This document shows, piece by piece, positions 60,731-64,000 of a stretch of 64,000 nucleotides of DNA (position 1 is the first letter of the stretch; the number at the start of each line of letters is the position of its first letter). This stretch comes from CAYXLI01 sp964464925 (lineage in GTDB: Bacteria > Acidobacteriota > Terriglobia > Bryobacterales > Bryobacteraceae): contig CAYXLI010000011.1 of assembly GCA_964464925.1 (NCBI GenBank), positions 116,025 through 180,024 of the forward strand, read 5' to 3'. The position numbers were made by a program, and so were the translations under genes. The notes beneath the pieces are model-generated. The model saw nothing but the letters and a program-made list of their open reading frames with translations, was not told where the DNA came from and ran no database searches.

Positions 60731-63394
60731 TCACTCGCTCCTCAATGCCTCCATCGCATCCACTGACGCAGCGCGCGCCGCCGGCACATACGCTGCCGCG
60801 AGGCTCGCGATCACCATCACGCAACACGCGGTCATCAGGAGAATCGCGGCTCCTGGCCGCACCCCAAACACCAGGCTTGTCAACACACGCTCCGCGGCGG
60901 CCGCCCCAACCGACCCCAGCACCAGTCCCATCACAACTAACCGCAGGGCCTCGCGTAATACCAGCCCGAGTACTTCCTTCCGCCCCGCACCAAGCGCGAT
61001 TCGTACTCCGATCTCCCGGCGCCGCCTCACGACGGCATAGGACAGAACTCCGTACAGGCCGGACACGGTAAGCAGGAGTGCGATCCCGGCGAAGCTCACC
61101 ATCAGGACCATTTGAAATCGCGGCAAGAGAATCGCGGTGTCGGTTAACTCTTCTCCGGTTCGAACCTGGTACACCGGTATTTCCCGGTCCAGGCTCATCA
61201 GCGCGGCCCGCGCCGCCGGTTCAACTTCCAGCGGAGGAACCGCCGTCCGCAGGACGATCGTGCCGATGCCCCACGGAAGTTGCTTGTACGGGAAGTAGTA
61301 GATTGGATCCGCGTCCGCGGTCCACGGCACCTGTTTCGCATTTCCCACTACTCCGACAATTTCGCGCAATCGCACGCCTTCTTTTCCATTGGTGGCGCCA
61401 GGCTTGATTTGTTTGCCGATTACATCCTCGTCCGGAAAGAATTTGCGCGCAAACGCTTCGTTGACCACCACTACCTTTGGAACTTTGGCATCGTCCCGCT
61501 CACTGAAGTCCCGTCCTTTTACAAGCGGAATGCCCATCGCCTGGAAATAGCCAGGGGTCACAATCGCCATATCGCTGCGAGGCCGGTCGGAAGGAAGCGT
61601 CCTCCGCTCTTCTATATCGAATGACACTGACATCTCGTGCCCCTGCAAAGGTAGCGGCATGCCGGTTGCAGCGGCCTGTACGCCTGGAATAGCTCTCAAA
61701 TGTTCCAGCACGCGGTCGCAGAACGCGATTTGCCCTGCGCCGTTGTATTGGGCGCCGGGCACGCTGATGTCGAAGGTTAAGAGATGGCTGGCGCGGAAAC
61801 CCGGGTCGCGCTGCATCACATAGAGGAAACCCGCGATCAGGAGTTCAGCCCCGGTAAGCAGCACCATTCCAAGCGTGATCTGCCCGATAACGAGTAGGCT
61901 CCTAAGCCGGTGCTGGCCACGCGCAATGTTCGACGCCCCTTCTTTCAGCGCACCCGTCAGATCGGCTCGCATCAGGTGCGCCGCCGGAGCCAGGCTGAAC
62001 AACAGCGCCGTGAACAGAGCCAGAGCCGTAGAAAATGCCAGAACGCGGACGTCCACGCCCGCCTGGGAGATGCGCGGGATAGGAATGTGATCGCCCGCGA
62101 GCGGCAACACCAGTTTCAGCGCCGCTACGCTCAGTAGCTCGCCGCCCGCGCTCCCCAGAATGCCCAAAACTAAGCTCTCGGCCAGCAGTTGCCCCAGGAG
62201 TGCCTGGCGCGATGCGCCCAGTGCCGTCCGCAACGCAAACTCCCGCGCACGCTCTGTGCCGCGGGCCAGTAGCAGATTTGCGACATTGGCGCACCCGATC
62301 AGCAAAACCAGCGTCACGGCTCCGAGTAGAATCCATAGCGGCTTGCGGCTGCTTCCGGACAGGCGCTCTTGTTCCGGCACCACTGAAGTCGCCGCGAGAT
62401 TCTTGTTGTTATCCGGATCGAGCCTCGCCAGCGCAGCCGCGATCACGTCCGTTTGCTCCCGGGCTTGATCCACGGTCAGCCCCGGCTTGAGGCGCCCAAT
62501 GGCAGCCAATACCCCTGCCCCGCGCTGTTCAGTCAGCGGGGTAAACTCCGTATCGGTAGCATCCTCGCAAAGCGTCGTCCACAACTGTGCGGCCGGTTTG
62601 TCGAGCGGGAATTGAAAGCCGGCTGGTGCCACGCCGGCTACTGTGAAGAGTCTGCCATTGATTCGGAGCCGCCGGTTCAGGATTGCCGGATCGCCACCGA
62701 ATCGGCTCTGCCACAAGCCATGACTAAGCACCACCGTGTGCGCTCCCGCCTTCTCTTCTTCCGGCAAAAAGCCGCGCCCTAACTCCGGCTGCACTTGCAA
62801 TAACGGAAACAGGTCCCAGGATACGATCTCACCCGCCACCTGGATCGCTGGCAGCGAATCGCTCAGCGTGAATCGCTCATCCCTATAGCTGACAAGGTGT
62901 TCGAAAACCCGGTTCTGCGCCCGGAAGTCGAAGAAGTTCGGATAGGAAAGATTTGTCGGATGCGGCGTACCGCGGCGGTCCATCGGCCGGAATGCCATCA
63001 GCCTGTCTGGCTCTGCATAGGGCAACGGCCGCAGCACGACTGTATCGAGCACCGCGAACACCGCACTGCTTGCGCCGATCCCCAATGCCAGCGTCAGCGC
63101 AGCCCAGGCTGTGAAGCCTTTCGCCTTCCCAAGCTGCCGGAAAGCGTGCCGGATGTCCCTCATCATCGCTTCCATAACCGGCAGAGCGCGCCGTTCCCGT
63201 AATTCCTGCTTTACCTGGGTGACTCCTCCGAACTGTCGTCGCGCCGCGTACAATGCCTCTGCTGGATCCATGCCTTGAGCCATGAAGCGCTCCGCCAGCA
63301 TCTCCAGGTGTCCCCGGATTTCCTCGTCGAACTCCTCCTCCGCCTCGCGCCGCCGGAACGTCTCTCGCATTCGCGCGAACACTTCACGGAACAT
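60731..63394 (-). CDS. ADOP-type permease with N-terminal prefix domain
   Basis: The protein has 887 residues. Residues 1-75 form the helical prefix (EEEFDEEIRGHLEMLAERFM, then ALYAARRQFGG). Two MacB-periplasmic/FtsX units follow, with GIGASSAVFAVLDTVVLRPL near residue 106 and EFALRTALGASRQALLGQLL near the middle, and about eight membrane spans in total. It starts 5 bases after a PadR gene, the standard acidobacterial pair. No ATPase is adjacent. The function of such duplicated orphan permeases is not established. Confidence 0.92.
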   Translation of the reverse strand: MFREVFARMRETFRRREAEEEFDEEIRGHLEMLAERFMAQGMDPAEALYAARRQFGGVTQVKQELRERRALPVMEAMMRDIRHAFRQLGKAKGFTAWAALTLALGIGASSAVFAVLDTVVLRPLPYAEPDRLMAFRPMDRRGTPHPTNLSYPNFFDFRAQNRVFEHLVSYRDERFTLSDSLPAIQVAGEIVSWDLFPLLQVQPELGRGFLPEEEKAGAHTVVLSHGLWQSRFGGDPAILNRRLRINGRLFTVAGVAPAGFQFPLDKPAAQLWTTLCEDATDTEFTPLTEQRGAGVLAAIGRLKPGLTVDQAREQTDVIAAALARLDPDNNKNLAATSVVPEQERLSGSSRKPLWILLGAVTLVLLIGCANVANLLLARGTERAREFALRTALGASRQALLGQLLAESLVLGILGSAGGELLSVAALKLVLPLAGDHIPIPRISQAGVDVRVLAFSTALALFTALLFSLAPAAHLMRADLTGALKEGASNIARGQHRLRSLLVIGQITLGMVLLTGAELLIAGFLYVMQRDPGFRASHLLTFDISVPGAQYNGAGQIAFCDRVLEHLRAIPGVQAAATGMPLPLQGHEMSVSFDIEERRTLPSDRPRSDMAIVTPGYFQAMGIPLVKGRDFSERDDAKVPKVVVVNEAFARKFFPDEDVIGKQIKPGATNGKEGVRLREIVGVVGNAKQVPWTADADPIYYFPYKQLPWGIGTIVLRTAVPPLEVEPAARAALMSLDREIPVYQVRTGEELTDTAILLPRFQMVLMVSFAGIALLLTVSGLYGVLSYAVVRRRREIGVRIALGAGRKEVLGLVLREALRLVVMGLVLGSVGAAAAERVLTSLVFGVRPGAAILLMTACCVMVIASLAAAYVPAARAASVDAMEALRSE

Positions 63395-63399
63395 ATGCC

Positions 63400-63750
63400 C
63401 TACTTGTGGCTTTCGAGCCGCAATACCCGGCCGATCACACTGGCAATGCGTTCCCAGCTCTCGGTCTCACGAGCCAGTTGCTTTCGGCCTCCTTTGGTAA
63501 TCGAATAGAACTTCGCCTTACGGTTGTTGTCCGAAGCGCCCCACTCAGAACGGATCCAGCCCTTCTGCGCGAGCCTCAGCAGCGAGGCATAGACCGTACC
63601 CTCATTCAGCCGGAGCATCTCCTGGCTGAGTTGCTCGATTCGGCGCGCAACCCCGTACCCATGCAGTGGTCCCAGCGCATCGAGCGTCTTCAACACCATG
63701 AGGTCCAGCGTCCCTTGCAGGACTTCTGAGCGGTCCTTTGTGATGCCCAC
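63400..63750 (-). CDS. PadR-family transcriptional regulator
   Basis: The protein has 116 residues from a GTG. The winged helix shows LQGTLDLMVLKTLDALGPLH, the GYGVARRIEQLSQ motif and LNEGTVYASLLRLAQKGWI, followed by a C-terminal dimer helix. AGGA lies 8 bases before the start. The permease gene follows after 5 bases and is the obvious target along with the regulator's own promoter. Confidence 0.9.
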   Translation of the reverse strand: MGITKDRSEVLQGTLDLMVLKTLDALGPLHGYGVARRIEQLSQEMLRLNEGTVYASLLRLAQKGWIRSEWGASDNNRKAKFYSITKGGRKQLARETESWERIASVIGRVLRLESHK

Positions 63751-63987
63751 AGGAGGATCCTAACACAGCTCCTTTGCGATTACCATAGGTCGACGAGGAA
63801 GCCAAACGAGCGCATTCACACGTTTTGAAAGAATTTCACGATTTCCGATAAGCCTCTCATTCTAAGCGGCAAATCACCGTCAATAATCCCCGTCCTGCCG
63901 TCCCTCACAGCTCGTTTTTCGTCCTTCGCATGCTACTTCTCAACTAGGTAAGGGCCTCGCGCCCAAAAACCAATCGGGGAGAGAAAT

Positions 63988-64000
63988 ATGTCTTCAGAAG
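63988..64000 (+). CDS. Start of a gene cut by the right edge
   Basis: GGGGAGAG is followed after 4 bases by ATG TCT TCA GAA, leaving only four complete codons. The 237 bases before it (63751-63987) hold the divergent promoter region with the PadR gene and no other recognisable element. Nothing can be said about the product. Confidence 0.45.

Noticed and set aside
63751..63800. Search for a PadR operator upstream of the second PadR gene
   Set aside because: Only a loose AGGAG...CTCCT repeat and short palindromes (GGATCC, GTCGAC) were found, none like the 17-bp repeat at 3927-3943.
1..64000. tRNA or rRNA genes, CRISPR arrays, insertion sequences, prophage or integrase genes
   Set aside because: No T-loop/acceptor pairing, repeat-spacer pattern, transposase or phage protein was recognised on reading through both strands.

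Overview
The window looks like a chromosomal segment of an Acidobacteriota bacterium, most likely of the Solibacter/Bryobacter kind. This is an inference from gene content. It carries two large duplicated-permease (ADOP-type) proteins, one with a PadR regulator in front. It has a 1242-residue TonB-type receptor with an N-terminal carboxypeptidase-regulatory domain, an ECF sigma factor coupled to a Ser/Thr kinase with TPRs, and many small secreted families (NIPSNAP, DUF1080, DUF4397, DUF3108, DUF4185). No tRNA, rRNA, CRISPR array, insertion sequence or phage gene was recognised. No gene-free stretch exceeds 300 bases.

Layout. 1-1777 (+): end of a VAO/4-cresol-dehydrogenase-type flavoprotein and a methyltransferase. 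1758-7313 (-): a MocR-type regulator, pdxS, pdxT, a low-molecular-weight tyrosine phosphatase, a PadR regulator and two tandem Wzz-like membrane proteins, the first fused to a permease-prefix-like domain. 7398-14508: a secreted triple RidA-like protein, a DUF72 protein, the TonB-type receptor and a Tat-exported sulfatase. 14529-20198: a small unknown protein, then a minus-strand operon of rhamnulose-1-phosphate aldolase/dehydrogenase, NIPSNAP, amidohydrolase and a membrane acyltransferase-like protein. 20280-25267 (+): pyrB, pyrC and a UPF0182 membrane protein. 25310-29835: a Gfo/Idh/MocA oxidoreductase, a DUF1080 protein, a DUF4397 lipoprotein and a GH13 enzyme. 29947-34912: class I fumarase, an HlyD-type adaptor, a zinc-ribbon protein with an acidic tail, ispG and an unknown gene. 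35114-42688 (+): ROK kinase, xylulokinase, priA, GNAT, DUF3108 and a secreted unknown. 42930-46521 (+): ECF sigma, kinase/TPR and a small unknown. 46626-50910: GT9-like transferase, mtnP, meaB, PAP2 and a HAD phosphatase. 50991-63750: a prefix-less permease, an alpha/beta hydrolase, a seven-PAS histidine kinase, DUF5996, DUF4185, and a PadR plus prefix-bearing permease pair. A new gene begins at the right edge.

Genes that probably work together: the vitamin B6 genes with their own regulator; the phosphatase with the Wzz-like pair, resembling the Wzb/Wzc logic of polysaccharide export; the four-gene rhamnose/amidohydrolase operon; pyrBC; and the sigma/kinase/unknown trio. Several starts are revised from Shine-Dalgarno or -10 evidence (ECF sigma TTG 42930, kinase GTG 43483, priA GTG 37542, mtnP TTG 48621, histidine kinase ATG 54750). 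A recurring (extended) -10 box 6-10 bases before start codons suggests that leaderless or very short-leader mRNAs are common here. The strongest candidates for something undescribed are the PadR/prefix-Wzz/Wzz/phosphatase locus and the zinc-ribbon protein with the acidic tail.
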